A DNA stretch of 64,000 nt from Xenophilus sp. E41 (GCF_003671765.1 NZ_QPIB01000012.1:619883-683882); one strand, 5' to 3'; counted from the stretch's first letter, positions 1 to 8,663 are shown. Translations and numbers: made by a program. Notes: generated by a model not told the origin, from the sequence alone.

Positions 1-192
1 CCCGGCCTTGCGCGTGACGGGCGACTTGCGGCCCTCGTCGTAGGCGTCCCAGGCGATGGACTCGAGGCGCGCGAGGGCGTCGGCCTCGGCACCGAAGGCC
101 GGGTCCTGGAAGGGCTGCATGAAGCGCAGGTGGAACTCGCTGCGGTCGAGGTGGCCGGGCGCCTGGCCCTTGCGGATGGTGGGGGAGGTCAT
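1..192 (-). CDS. flavodoxin/NADPH-dependent FMN reductase family protein, N-terminal part
   Basis: An open frame reads out of the window edge on the minus strand from an ATG at 192; 64 codons are visible. The N-terminus (MTSPTIRKG..., then LESIAWDAYDEGRKSPVTRKAG) resembles the leader of flavodoxin-fold NAD(P)H-dependent oxidoreductases common in Burkholderiales. The flavin-binding core lies outside the window, so the enzymatic call is inference from this N-terminal signature. It is the last visible gene of the minus-strand transporter/racemase group, separated from the racemase by 167 bases that hold a short palindromic repeat. Confidence 0.5.
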   Translation of the reverse strand, partial: MTSPTIRKGQAPGHLDRSEFHLRFMQPFQDPAFGAEADALARLESIAWDAYDEGRKSPVTRKAG

Positions 193-301
193 GGCCGCGC
201 AGTCTGGGTGCGCCGGGCGCGCGCCGGTGCCAGCGCGGGTGCCGCGCGCGGCCTCCTGCGCACCGACAGGTCTCATGGTCTGCGTGCCCTGGTCTTCTCA
301 A

Positions 302-359
302 GGCAAATCGGGCCGTGGCGCGCGCCCCGTCTACGCGAACAGCTATGAGTTCAATAGCA
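302..359 (-). repeat. short GCTAT/ATAGC intergenic element, copy 1
   Basis: The 17-bp palindrome GCTATGAGTTCAATAGC lies at 342-358, with the GC-rich half (GGGGCGCGCG, then GCCCGATTTG on the minus strand) on its left. The stop codon of the racemase gene (362-360, TGA) abuts the palindrome, reading TGATGCTATTG. The same arrangement recurs at copy 9 (44199-44218). Confidence 0.65.
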
Positions 360-1091
360 TCAGGGCAGCGCCTCGAGCTCCCACGAAACGTTCTGCCAGG
401 GCACGCCGAAGCACGCCGCCGCGGTGGCCGGCGCGCCGGCTGCCAGCGCCTGCACCGCCCAGTTAGCGCCGGCCTGCACGCTGTCGATCAGCGGCACCGG
501 CACCTGCGGCGCGATGTCGGCGCCCATGCCCGCCAGGCCCGCGCCGCCGAGGATCACGGCCTCGGCACCGAAACGGTCGACGGCCTCGCGGCAGGCCTGC
601 GCCAGCAGCACCCGCGCGCCGGCCGGGTCGGCCGCCAGTTGCGCCCCCGAGGGGGCGACGGTGTGCACGCCCGCCAGCGCCTCGCCCTGGCCCAGCGCCT
701 GCGCCAGCCGCTCGAGCATCGGCTTCCAGCGCTCGCCGCCGGTGACGACGGCATAGCGCCCGCGGCGCGCTGCGGCCAGGAAGGACGCCTCGGCCAGCCC
801 GCTCGCCGGCACGCCGGCGCCCTCGCGCAGCGCGAACAGCCCCGGGTCGCCGAAGCAGCCGATGAGCACGGCATCCGCCGCGAGCCCCTGCGCCCGGGCC
901 ACCGCCCAGGCATCGAGCACCGTGTGCTGCGCGACCGCGTAGCTGGCCTCCGACGAGATGTAGGGCGCACCGAAGCGCGCGGTGAGCGTGTGCACGTCGA
1001 TGCCCGCGCCGACGGCGGCCTTCACATGCTGCTGCAGCAGCGCACTGACGCTGGTCGAGGTGTTGGGGTTGATGACCAGCAGCGAGGGCAC
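360..1091 (-). CDS. Asp/Glu/hydantoin racemase family protein lacking the second cysteine
   Basis: A 243-residue protein starting at GTG 1091 (VPSLLVINPNTS). The longer upstream reading is not racemase-like, and an AAGAGG ribosome site sits just before this GTG. The opening LVINPNTS, the S/T-rich loop and IGCFGDPG carry the first catalytic cysteine of the family. The position usually occupied by the second cysteine (LGCAGM in hydantoin and allantoin racemases) reads LGGAGLAGM. Racemisation by the two-cysteine mechanism is therefore doubtful; a single-cysteine decarboxylase- or isomerase-like activity is possible. It starts one base after the stop of the upstream permease, so it is probably translationally coupled to the transporter and may act on the imported compound. 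Confidence 0.8.
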   Translation of the reverse strand: MPSLLVINPNTSTSVSALLQQHVKAAVGAGIDVHTLTARFGAPYISSEASYAVAQHTVLDAWAVARAQGLAADAVLIGCFGDPGLFALREGAGVPASGLAEASFLAAARRGRYAVVTGGERWKPMLERLAQALGQGEALAGVHTVAPSGAQLAADPAGARVLLAQACREAVDRFGAEAVILGGAGLAGMGADIAPQVPVPLIDSVQAGANWAVQALAAGAPATAAACFGVPWQNVSWELEALP

Positions 1092-1092
1092 G

Positions 1093-1983
1093 TCAGCGCC
1101 TCTTCGCCGCCCGGCGCCCCAGCAGCGCCGCGCTGCCCAGCGCCACACCCATCACTGCGAAGGACACGATGGTCGTGACCGTGCCCAGCGCGTAGATCGA
1201 GGGCGTGGTCACGGTCGACGTGAGGCCCTGCAGTTCGAGCGGCAGCGTGTTGACGTCGCCGATGGCCTGCGAGGTGCGCGCGATCTCGTCCCAGCTGAGC
1301 GTGAAGCCGAACATGCCGATGCCGATCACCGACGGCCCGATCAGCGGCAGCACGACGTGCCGGAAGCTCTGCCAGGGCGTGGCGCCGAGGTCGCGCGCGG
1401 CTTCCTCGTAGGCCGGGTTGAAGCGGTTGAACACCGCGAACATGATCAGCAGCCCGAAGGGCAGCGTCCAGGTGAGGTGCGCGCCCAGCGCCGAGGTGAG
1501 CAGGCCCAGCGCGGTGCCGTAGTTCTCCTGCGTGCCCTCGGCGCCCAGGGCCGTGAGGGCCGACTTGATGCCGGTGTCGAGCAGGCGGAACTGCAGGCCG
1601 ATGCCCAGCGACACGATGATCGAGGGCATGATGAGGCTGGCCACGGCGACGTAGAAGAGCGCATCGCCGCCCTTGAGCCGCTTGCGGAAGGCCAGGCCCG
1701 CCAGCACCGACAGCACGACGGTGAAGGCCATCACCACCGCCCCCAGCATCAGCGAGCGCCGGAACGCCGCACCGATGTCCACCGTGCCCAGCCCCTCGGC
1801 GAGCTTGTAGAACCAGTGCAGCGACACGCCGCGCATCGGAAAGGTGAGGCCGCCTTCCGGCCCCTGGAAGCTCAGCACGAAGATCGTGAACATGGGCCCG
1901 TACATGAACACCACGAACAGCGCGAACACGATCGCCAGCGGCCAGAAGCCGGGGGCGCGCTTGTCGGCGAGGAGGGGGGTCAT
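1093..1983 (-). CDS. ABC transporter permease, PotC type
   Basis: Inner-membrane permease of 296 residues with about six hydrophobic spans. The EAA loop that contacts the ATPase is clear (EEAARDLGATPWQSFRHVVLPL). The family (PotC/AotM-like, binding-protein-dependent) works with the PotB-like permease upstream to import polyamines, opines or related amines. I prefer ATG 1983 because GGAG lies 8 bases upstream; a GTG at 2001 would add six residues. A ~107-bp hairpin repeat separates it from the upstream permease, although the genes form one operon. The substrate cannot be read from the sequence. Confidence 0.88.
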   Translation of the reverse strand: MTPLLADKRAPGFWPLAIVFALFVVFMYGPMFTIFVLSFQGPEGGLTFPMRGVSLHWFYKLAEGLGTVDIGAAFRRSLMLGAVVMAFTVVLSVLAGLAFRKRLKGGDALFYVAVASLIMPSIIVSLGIGLQFRLLDTGIKSALTALGAEGTQENYGTALGLLTSALGAHLTWTLPFGLLIMFAVFNRFNPAYEEAARDLGATPWQSFRHVVLPLIGPSVIGIGMFGFTLSWDEIARTSQAIGDVNTLPLELQGLTSTVTTPSIYALGTVTTIVSFAVMGVALGSAALLGRRAAKRR

Positions 1984-2002
1984 GGATTCGGGCTCCAACA
2001 CC

Positions 2003-2109
2003 CGTACGCGAAGGGCGCAAAGGCTTCGCGAAGGACGCGAAAGGAACCGCCGAATTTCTTGATGTCTTCTTTCGCGACCTTCGCGTGACTTTCGCGTCCT
2101 TCGCGTACG
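2003..2109. repeat. long TTCGCG/CGCGAA hairpin repeat, copy A
   Basis: Starts with CGTACGCGAAGGGCGC and ends with GCGTCCTTCGCGTACG, giving outer arms that pair almost perfectly. Inside, further CGCGAAGG and CCTTCGCG units alternate around an AT-richer centre. It occupies the gap between the two permease genes and resembles copies B (3078-3182) and C (17036-17131). Confidence 0.8.
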
Positions 2110-2131
2110 GCTGTCCGCATTCGCATTCGCA

Positions 2132-3049
2132 TCACAGCTCCTTGCGGATGTCCACGAGCCGCGTGAGCCCGTAGATGATCATGAGCACGACCGCCAGCAG
2201 GATGACGGCGTTGGCGGCGGCGAGGGGGAACTGCAGGTAGCTGGTCTGCACCTGGATGATCTTGCCCACCGAGGCGATCTGCTGGCCGCCCATGACGCCG
2301 ATGGTGACGAAGTCGCCCATGACGATGGTGATGACGAAGATCGAGCCGATGATGATGCCGGTCTTGGTGAGCGGCACGATCACGTTCCACAGCGTCTGCC
2401 AGCCCGTGGCGCCGGCGTCGGTCGCGGCTTCGAGCAGGCTGCGGTCGATGCGCATCATCGAATTGAAGATCGGCACGATCATGAACATCGTGTAGAGGTG
2501 AACGAAGGCCAGCACCACCGAGAAATCCGAGAACAGCAGCCACTCGACCGGCTCGTTCACCAGGCCGATGCCCATGAGCGTCTGGTTCACCAGTCCGTTG
2601 CGCCCCAGCAGCGGCACCCACGAGATCATGCGGATCACGTTCGAGGTCCAGAAGGGCACGGTGCACAGCACGAAGAGCGCCGTCTGCATGCCCGACGAGC
2701 GCACGTGGAACGCCAGGAAGTACGCCACCGCGAAGCCCAGCACCAGCGTGATGGCCCAGACCAGGAAGCAGAACTTGAGCGTGGACAGGTAGGTCGACAG
2801 CGTGACGCAGAAGTCGCCGTTGTCGGTGAGGTGCGAGCAGCCCTCGAAGATGCTGAGGTAATTGCGCAGCGAGACGGCCGGGATCAGCTCGTACTCGTTG
2901 AAGTCCCACAGGCTGACCATGCCGATGAGCAGCAGCGGGACGATGAAGAACAGCAGGAACACCAACCCGAACGGCGCCGCCTGCCACCACGCGGCGATGG
3001 TGTGCAGCGGCCGCGTGGCGGCGTGTGTGGCGGCGGCGGGGGCGCTCAT
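2132..3049 (-). CDS. ABC transporter permease, PotB type
   Basis: A 305-residue inner-membrane protein. A cytoplasmic N-terminus is followed by a first span near residues 25-48 (FGLVFLLFFIVPLLLIGMVSLW) and later spans. The EAA loop reads LLEAATDAGATGWQTLWNVIVPL. It pairs with the PotC-like permease downstream; together they form the channel for the PotD-like binding protein and PotA-like ATPase encoded just upstream. The extracytoplasmic loop carries several cysteines (EGCSHL, FCVTL, FCFL), which is not unusual for the opine/polyamine subgroup. Confidence 0.88.
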   Translation of the reverse strand: MSAPAAATHAATRPLHTIAAWWQAAPFGLVFLLFFIVPLLLIGMVSLWDFNEYELIPAVSLRNYLSIFEGCSHLTDNGDFCVTLSTYLSTLKFCFLVWAITLVLGFAVAYFLAFHVRSSGMQTALFVLCTVPFWTSNVIRMISWVPLLGRNGLVNQTLMGIGLVNEPVEWLLFSDFSVVLAFVHLYTMFMIVPIFNSMMRIDRSLLEAATDAGATGWQTLWNVIVPLTKTGIIIGSIFVITIVMGDFVTIGVMGGQQIASVGKIIQVQTSYLQFPLAAANAVILLAVVLMIIYGLTRLVDIRKEL

Positions 3050-3077
3050 GGGAGTTCAGGATTCGGGATCGGGCAGC

Positions 3078-3182
3078 CGTACGCGAAGGACGCGAAGATC
3101 ACGCGAAGGGCGCGAATGGGACATCGAGGAAATGGATGTTCTTTTCGCGTTCTTCGCGAAACCTTTGCGCTCTTCGCGTATG
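3078..3182. repeat. long TTCGCG/CGCGAA hairpin repeat, copy B
   Basis: Begins CGTACGCGAAGGACGC and ends GCTCTTCGCGTATG, with internal TTCGCG and CGCGAA units. It fills the gap between the binding-protein gene and the first permease gene of the pot-like operon. It is the second copy in the same operon and may form a large hairpin in the polycistronic mRNA. Confidence 0.8.
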
Positions 3183-3199
3183 GATGTCCGTGCCCGTAC

Positions 3200-4474
3200 T
3201 CAGGCTGCCACGAACTCGTTCCACTTGCGGACCATGTACTCGTTCTCGTCCATCACGGCGTTCCAGCACGCGATGCCGCCCATGCGCTGCTCGTAGCTGC
3301 CGCCGTCGCGCACCGCGCCGGCCTTGGCCAGCAGGTCGCCGTTGGGGCTCTTGATGTCCTGCGTGGCGGGCTTGCCTTCCATCCAGTAAGCCCACTCGTA
3401 GGGCTCCATCTTGGCCTTGGCGGTCTCGAGCACGGCGCTGTAGTAGCCCTGGCGGTTGAGGTACGCGCCGGCCCAGCCGTCGAGGAACCAGTTGATGAAC
3501 TCGTAGGCGGCGTCGAGCTTCTTGCCCGACAGCGTGGCCGGCAACCCGAAGCCGGCGGCCCAGGCGCGATACCCTTCCTTGAGCGGCTGGAAGGTGCAGT
3601 CGATGCCCTTGGTGCGCACGGCCGTGACGGCAGGCGACCACATCGACTGGATCACGACTTCGCCCGAGGCCATGAGGTTCACGCTCTCGTTGAAGTCCTT
3701 CCACAGCGCGCGGAACTGGCCGGCCTTCTTGGCCTCGATGAGGGTCTTGATCGTCAGGTCGATCTCGGCCTTCGTCATGTTGCCCTTGTCCTTGTACTTG
3801 TGCAGGCCCTTGGCCTCCACCACCATCGCCGCGTCCATGATGCCGATGGACGGGATGTTCAGGATCGCGGCCTTGCCCTTGAACTCGGGGTTGAGCAGCT
3901 CGGCCCACGAGGAGATCGGGCGCTTGATGAGGTCGGGGCGGATGCCCAGCGTGTCGGCGTTGTACACGGTGGGGATCAGCGACATGAACTGCGTCGGCGA
4001 CTTCGCGAAGACCTTGCTCTTCTCGCCCTCGAGGAAGATGACCTTCTTGGGCGCCGTGCCCTGGTCGCCCACCGCCTTGCCGCCGACTTCGCCCTTGGTG
4101 AACAGCGGCGTGATCTTGTCGGCGTTCTTGATCTTCTTCGTGTCGATGCCCTTCAGGTTGCCGGTGGGCACGATCTTCTTGAGCGAGAAGTACTCGGTGT
4201 CGATCAGGTCGAAGCTGTTGGGCGCGGTGACGGCGCGCTTGGTCACGTCGTCGGTGGTCACGGCCACGTACTGGATCTCGATGCCGGTGTCGGCCTTGAA
4301 CTTCTCGGCGATCGCCTTGTCCTGGTTCACCGCCGTGCCCAGGTAGCGCAGCACGACTTTTTCCTGCGCATGGACGAAGGGCGCGATGCCCGTGGCCAGG
4401 ATGCCGGCCGTGCCCTGCAGCAGGGTACGGCGCTTGAGGGCGGAAGTGCGGTTGTCTTCGTTGGATGCGGACAT
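3200..4474 (-). CDS. extracellular solute-binding protein, PotD type
   Basis: A 424-residue periplasmic binding protein. The N-terminus has a twin-arginine-like or Sec signal (KRRTLLQGTAGILATGIAPFVHAQ) cleaved near residue 36, then VVLRYLGTAVNQDKAIAEKF, typical of PotD/PotF-like proteins. It should deliver a polyamine-like or amino-acid-derived ligand to the PotB/PotC permeases. The start at ATG 4474 has AAGAGG a few bases upstream. It lies between the ATPase and permease genes on one strand. The ligand is unknown; the racemase at the operon end suggests a chiral amino acid derivative, which is inference. Confidence 0.88.
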   Translation of the reverse strand: MSASNEDNRTSALKRRTLLQGTAGILATGIAPFVHAQEKVVLRYLGTAVNQDKAIAEKFKADTGIEIQYVAVTTDDVTKRAVTAPNSFDLIDTEYFSLKKIVPTGNLKGIDTKKIKNADKITPLFTKGEVGGKAVGDQGTAPKKVIFLEGEKSKVFAKSPTQFMSLIPTVYNADTLGIRPDLIKRPISSWAELLNPEFKGKAAILNIPSIGIMDAAMVVEAKGLHKYKDKGNMTKAEIDLTIKTLIEAKKAGQFRALWKDFNESVNLMASGEVVIQSMWSPAVTAVRTKGIDCTFQPLKEGYRAWAAGFGLPATLSGKKLDAAYEFINWFLDGWAGAYLNRQGYYSAVLETAKAKMEPYEWAYWMEGKPATQDIKSPNGDLLAKAGAVRDGGSYEQRMGGIACWNAVMDENEYMVRKWNEFVAA

Positions 4475-4530
4475 CGTGTTGCCTCTTTCGGTGATGGCGG
4501 TTGCAAGAAGGGGGGGAAAACAGAAACGGT

Positions 4531-5658
4531 TCAGAAGGCCACGGCCGGCAGGGCGGCGGCGTCGGGCGCGGTCGCGGGATCGATGGCGGGTGGCGGCGCG
4601 CTCTGGCGCTCGTCCGGCCGCACGGCGCCGGGGCCCAATGGGCGCGCATGCGCGTCGGCCCAGGTCAGGCGAACGGCATCGCCGACGGCATAGGGCTGGG
4701 CATCGAAGGCGGCCTCGGCCAGTTGCACCGATACGCCGGCCTTGCCCGCGGGCGCCTCGGCCAGCTGCAGGCCCAGCAGCACGTAAGTGCCCTGGTACTC
4801 GACGTCGGTGACGGTGGCGAGCAGGCCTGACGGCGTGCTCTCGGCCGGCGCGACCTGCATGTGGTCGTTGCGCACCGCGATCGGCCCGGCCGGCGTGAAG
4901 AGCACGTTGTGGCCGCCCATGAAGCGCGCCACGAATTCGCTGGCCGGGTGGTTGTAGACCTGGTGCGGCGAGCCGACCTGCTCGATCAGGCCGTGGTTCA
5001 TCACCACCATGGTGTCGGCCAGCGCCATCGCCTCTTCCTGCGAATGCGTGACGTGGATGAAGGTCAGCCCCAGTTCCTTCTGCCAGCGGCGCAGCTCGGC
5101 GCGCATCTGGATGCGCAGGAAGGGGTCGAGGGCGGAGAGCGGCTCGTCGAGCAGCAGCACGCGCGGCTGGGTGATCAGGGCCCGCGCCAGCGCCACCCGC
5201 TGCTGCTGGCCGCCGGAGAGTTCGCCCGGCTTGCGCTGCGCGAGGTGGCCCATCGCCACGCGGTCGAGCAGGTCCTGCGCGCGCCGGTGGCGCTCGGCCT
5301 TGGCCATGCCCTTCATCTTCAGGCTGAAGGCCACGTTGTCGAGCGCCGAGAGGTGCGGGAAGAGCGCGAAGCTCTGGAACATCATGGCCGTGCCGCGCTC
5401 GGCCGCAGGCAGGTTGGTGATGTTGCGGTTGCCCTGCAGGATGTCGCCGCTGGACACCGACTCGTGCCCCGCGATCATTCGCAGCGTGGTGCTCTTGCCG
5501 CAGCCCGAGGGGCCCAGCAGGCAGCAGTAGCTGCCGGCCGCGATGCGCAGGTCGATGGCGTCCACCGCCGCCGGCGTGCCGGGCGCATAGCGCTTGGTCA
5601 GCGCAACGATCTCGACGGCGGCGGGCTCGGGCACGGCGATGGCATCCATGCCGGTCAT
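4531..5658 (-). CDS. ABC transporter ATP-binding protein, PotA type
   Basis: A 375-residue ATPase and the first gene of the pot-like operon. Walker A is GPSGCGKST (residues 49-57), the Q-loop lies near residue 95, the ABC signature LSGGQQQ is at 148-154, Walker B is VLLLDEPLSALD, and the switch histidine is in THSQEEA. A C-terminal TOBE-like segment of about 100 residues follows, as in PotA/FbpC proteins, and may sense substrate. It powers import through the two permeases downstream. ATG 5652 is an alternative start two codons in. Confidence 0.92.
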   Translation of the reverse strand: MTGMDAIAVPEPAAVEIVALTKRYAPGTPAAVDAIDLRIAAGSYCCLLGPSGCGKSTTLRMIAGHESVSSGDILQGNRNITNLPAAERGTAMMFQSFALFPHLSALDNVAFSLKMKGMAKAERHRRAQDLLDRVAMGHLAQRKPGELSGGQQQRVALARALITQPRVLLLDEPLSALDPFLRIQMRAELRRWQKELGLTFIHVTHSQEEAMALADTMVVMNHGLIEQVGSPHQVYNHPASEFVARFMGGHNVLFTPAGPIAVRNDHMQVAPAESTPSGLLATVTDVEYQGTYVLLGLQLAEAPAGKAGVSVQLAEAAFDAQPYAVGDAVRLTWADAHARPLGPGAVRPDERQSAPPPAIDPATAPDAAALPAVAF

Positions 5659-5818
5659 TTCGCAAGATGGATGCCAGCGCCCGGGCGGGGGTGCCCGCGG
5701 TGCCGGCGCACCATGGTGGGGCGCCGATGGCGGCCCGCGCCCGCGCGGGACCGCGTGCCCTCGACCGGCCGCCGGTCCACGCCTCGGCGGCGCGGCCAGC
5801 TACCGAATCAGGCGCAGC

Positions 5819-7090
5819 TCAGTCGGCCGGAGGCGCATAACGCGCCTTCTCGACGTTGCGCAACAGCGCCTCGCGCTGCGCGCGCGAGATGCCGCGGATG
5901 CCCTCGGCCACCCACTTCACGCGCTGCGGGTCGAGGCTGCCTTCGCGCGCCCAGCGTTCGGCCGCGAGGCCCGGCGCGTGCAGCATCGAGGCGAGCCACA
6001 CCGCCTGCGCCGGCTCCAGCCGCGCGGCGCTGCGCTTGAAGTAGTGCTTGGCGGCCGCCTCGGCGCCGCACACCTTGCCCCAGGGCGCGTTGTCCAGGTA
6101 GAGCTGCAGGATGCGGGCCTTGCCCAGCGTCTGCTCCATCTCCACGGCGTACAGCATCTCGCGCAGCTTGCGCTCCAGGCTGCGCTCGCTGCCGGTCACC
6201 AGCATCTTGGCCAGCTGCTGGGTGAGGGTGCTGCCGCCGCGGTCGATGCCGCCCTTCTTCTGGTTGCTGTCGAGCGCCGCCCCGAGCTCGACCAGGTCGT
6301 AGCCGGGATGCTGGAAGAAGCGCTGGTCCTCGGCCGCGATGACGGCGCGGGCCAGCCAGCTGTCGGCCGCCAGGCGCGAGGGCGGCCCGCAGGCGGTGCG
6401 GGCGCCGAGCATGGATTCGGTGCCCAGGCCGGCGACGGTGAACTGGGCCACGCGCGGCTGCAGGCCGAAGCTGCCGCCGGGCTGCGTGAACTGGCCGCGC
6501 AGGCCCAGCGTGCCGCCGATCTGCGCGCGCTGCAGCTCGGGCATGTCGGGCACCAGCACGGCGTACCACTGCGCGATGGGGGCGTCGGCCATGTCCACGT
6601 TGACCTGCAGGTCGCGCTGGCTGAGCTTGCCGTCCCAGCGGCCGGTGAGCGCCGGGGGCCGCCCCGGCGCGCCGGCGGCGGCAGGCGGCGTGGCCGACAG
6701 CTCGCCGGCCAGGCGGTCGGCGTCGCGGCGCACCGTGACCCGCAGGTCGTCCAGGCGGACCGGCTTGGCGCCCAGCGCGGCCACCACGGCGCTGCAGGGG
6801 GCACAGCGGGCCTCGAGCTGGTGACCGGCTTCGTTCCAGCCCAGCTGCACGGGGCCGAAGCGGGTGTCGAGCCGGCGGCCGTCCAGGTGGGGCCCGAACC
6901 ACGGCGAGGTGGCCAGCCGGACCAGCGTGGGCACGCCCACCTCCAGCCTCAGCGGGCCGATCGGCAGTTCGGCCGCCCACTCGCCCTTGGCGGGCGCCAG
7001 CGCGATCTTCGCGATCAGCACGAGCGCCACCACGCCCGTCACCACCAGGGCCAGCAGCCCGTACAACACCACTCGCAAGATCTTCTTCAC
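5819..7090 (-). CDS. GT51 peptidoglycan glycosyltransferase, no transpeptidase domain
   Basis: A 423-residue membrane-anchored protein. The GTG start at 7090 has GGGAG seven bases upstream and gives VKKILRVV followed by one N-terminal membrane span (residues 8-30). An unrecognised periplasmic region of roughly 200 residues comes next. The GT51 lipid II polymerase domain then carries the catalytic-glutamate motif AAEDQRFFQHPG and GGSTLTQQLAK. There is no SxxN/KTG transpeptidase module, so it can only polymerise glycan strands. It is the last gene of the VIT/exosortase operon, 65 bases after the EpsI-like gene, which suggests a link between anchored-protein sorting and wall synthesis. Confidence 0.82.
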   Translation of the reverse strand: MKKILRVVLYGLLALVVTGVVALVLIAKIALAPAKGEWAAELPIGPLRLEVGVPTLVRLATSPWFGPHLDGRRLDTRFGPVQLGWNEAGHQLEARCAPCSAVVAALGAKPVRLDDLRVTVRRDADRLAGELSATPPAAAGAPGRPPALTGRWDGKLSQRDLQVNVDMADAPIAQWYAVLVPDMPELQRAQIGGTLGLRGQFTQPGGSFGLQPRVAQFTVAGLGTESMLGARTACGPPSRLAADSWLARAVIAAEDQRFFQHPGYDLVELGAALDSNQKKGGIDRGGSTLTQQLAKMLVTGSERSLERKLREMLYAVEMEQTLGKARILQLYLDNAPWGKVCGAEAAAKHYFKRSAARLEPAQAVWLASMLHAPGLAAERWAREGSLDPQRVKWVAEGIRGISRAQREALLRNVEKARYAPPAD

Positions 7091-7155
7091 AAGGCTCCCA
7101 CTGCGCTCTGTCTCATGTTCCGTCGGTCCGTGGCGGCGAAGCCCAGGCCCCGGCA

Positions 7156-7725
7156 TCACAACGGCGTGGCCACCGTCACTGCCTGCCACGGCCCGGCCGA
7201 GCGCCCGCTGGCGCCCGCCCAGTACCAAGCCGAAGTGTCGGTGAAAGCGTTGCCCCGGGCGTCCACGATGCGCTCGCACACCCGCAGTTTGGCCTGCCCG
7301 CCGCGCTCGGCGTTGAAACAGCGCCACAGCCGCGCCTGGGCATCCTGCTCGAGGCGCGCCTGCACGATGCGGTAGCCCAGGGCGCGGTAGCAGTCGGCCG
7401 CCGGGTGCAGCATGCGCGTGGGGCGGTCGACCTGCCGCATCACGAACATGCGCTCGCCGTCAGTCAGGCGGGTGATGGCGCCGGGGAAGTGGGACGCGAA
7501 ACGCTGCTCGACCTCGCTGAGCGCCAGCGGGCGCAGCGGCGCGCCGTCCCACCGGGATGGCCATTCATGCACGCTGGCCGTGGGCGGGGTGGGCGGCGTC
7601 GACCGCGCCATGCCCAGCAGGCCGAGGGCCAGGCCGCCGAGCATCGCGAGCGCGAAGCCGGTCTTGTGCAGCACGCGGTGCACGAAGGTGTTGGCAAAGC
7701 AGCGTTCAATGGTGCGTATCGACAT
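7156..7725 (-). CDS. EpsI-like exosortase-associated protein
   Basis: A 189-residue protein with one N-terminal membrane span (about residues 22-41) and a periplasmic domain. LHPAADCYRALGY matches the position of the conserved cysteine motif of the EpsI domain that accompanies exosortases. Its start overlaps the exosortase stop by 20 bases, so the two are translated together. In known systems EpsI domains are either fused to or encoded beside the exosortase and are thought to assist sorting. The exact function is not established. Confidence 0.7.
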   Translation of the reverse strand: MSIRTIERCFANTFVHRVLHKTGFALAMLGGLALGLLGMARSTPPTPPTASVHEWPSRWDGAPLRPLALSEVEQRFASHFPGAITRLTDGERMFVMRQVDRPTRMLHPAADCYRALGYRIVQARLEQDAQARLWRCFNAERGGQAKLRVCERIVDARGNAFTDTSAWYWAGASGRSAGPWQAVTVATPL

Positions 7726-8656
7726 GGCGCAGGCCCTGGAAGGTGATGAGTCCGGTCATAGGCGTCAGCGGCACGGCGGCCGGTGCCGGGCGGCGGCCGC
7801 AGCGCTGCATCGCCCACGCGATGCCGCCGCAGACGGCGGCGAGCAGCACGAGGCCCAGCGCCTCGTGCGCCCAGGGTGCCAGCGGCCAGCCGGCGCCTTC
7901 GAGGCCGACCAGGACTGCGTTGCGAACGACGTTGCCGGCCAGCACCAACAAGCTGACGGCCGGCAGCCGGGCGAGAAAGCGCTGGTTATTGGAAGGTGCG
8001 ACGAACAATGCCACCGCGCACGCCGTGAAGTACCCCAGCCACACCATCTGCACACCGGAGCAGGGCGCATCCACGATCACAAGGCGGCCGGCGATCCACA
8101 GGCTGCTGCCTTCGCGCACCACCGTGAAGAAGGGCGCCAGCAGCCACTGGCTGGCCTCGGCCGTGACGACGCGCAGCGGATAGCCGGCATAGAACTGCAG
8201 CGACGACAGCAGCGGCAGGGCCAGCACCGCCAGCCCGAGGACCGGCAGGCTGGCCACCCGGCGCGGCAGGAAGGCCAGCAGGCCGAAGGCGAAGGCCACC
8301 ACGGACACCAGCCCCGTGACCAGCGGCGGCATCGCGGGCAGGCCCGGCAGGCCGCCACGCAGCAGCGTCGCCGCCACCGTGCCAAGGCCGGCCAGCGCCA
8401 GCCAGCCCAGGCCCGGCGCCGCGCGCAGGCCGCGCCGGTGCTGCCAGGCGAGCACGCCCAGGGCGGCCAGGGCCAGCAGGCCGAGCGGGTCGTCGGAACC
8501 GTCCGCCAGACGCATCGCCATCCACACCCAGGTGGGCAGCAGCGCGGCGGCCTGCAGCGCCAACCAGGCGGCCGGCGGCACGCGGTCGAGGCGGATGCCC
8601 GCATCCACCCAGCGGGGGTGCCGGCGGGCCAGCGAGGCGAGGGACAACGTATTCAT
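7706..8656 (-). CDS. exosortase (transmembrane sorting protease/transpeptidase)
   Basis: A 316-residue polytopic membrane protein with about eight hydrophobic spans. The exosortase catalytic residues are visible in order and spacing: Cys199 in DAPCSGVQ, Arg245 in GNVVRNAVL and His264 in WAHEALG. Exosortases cleave PEP-CTERM-type C-terminal anchors at the inner membrane. The gene follows the VIT/VWA gene by seven bases, and that gene ends in a PEP-type anchor, so the pair looks like a one-enzyme, one-target system. I cannot assign the numbered exosortase subfamily with certainty; a T-type (XrtT) assignment is possible. Confidence 0.82.
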   Translation of the reverse strand: MNTLSLASLARRHPRWVDAGIRLDRVPPAAWLALQAAALLPTWVWMAMRLADGSDDPLGLLALAALGVLAWQHRRGLRAAPGLGWLALAGLGTVAATLLRGGLPGLPAMPPLVTGLVSVVAFAFGLLAFLPRRVASLPVLGLAVLALPLLSSLQFYAGYPLRVVTAEASQWLLAPFFTVVREGSSLWIAGRLVIVDAPCSGVQMVWLGYFTACAVALFVAPSNNQRFLARLPAVSLLVLAGNVVRNAVLVGLEGAGWPLAPWAHEALGLVLLAAVCGGIAWAMQRCGRRPAPAAVPLTPMTGLITFQGLRHVDTHH

Positions 8657-8663
8657 CGCTGCC

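Noticed and set aside
2498..4693. A 731-codon plus-strand frame opposite potB and potD
   Set aside because: Antisense shadow of well-supported transporter genes; its composition is typical of third-position GC bias.
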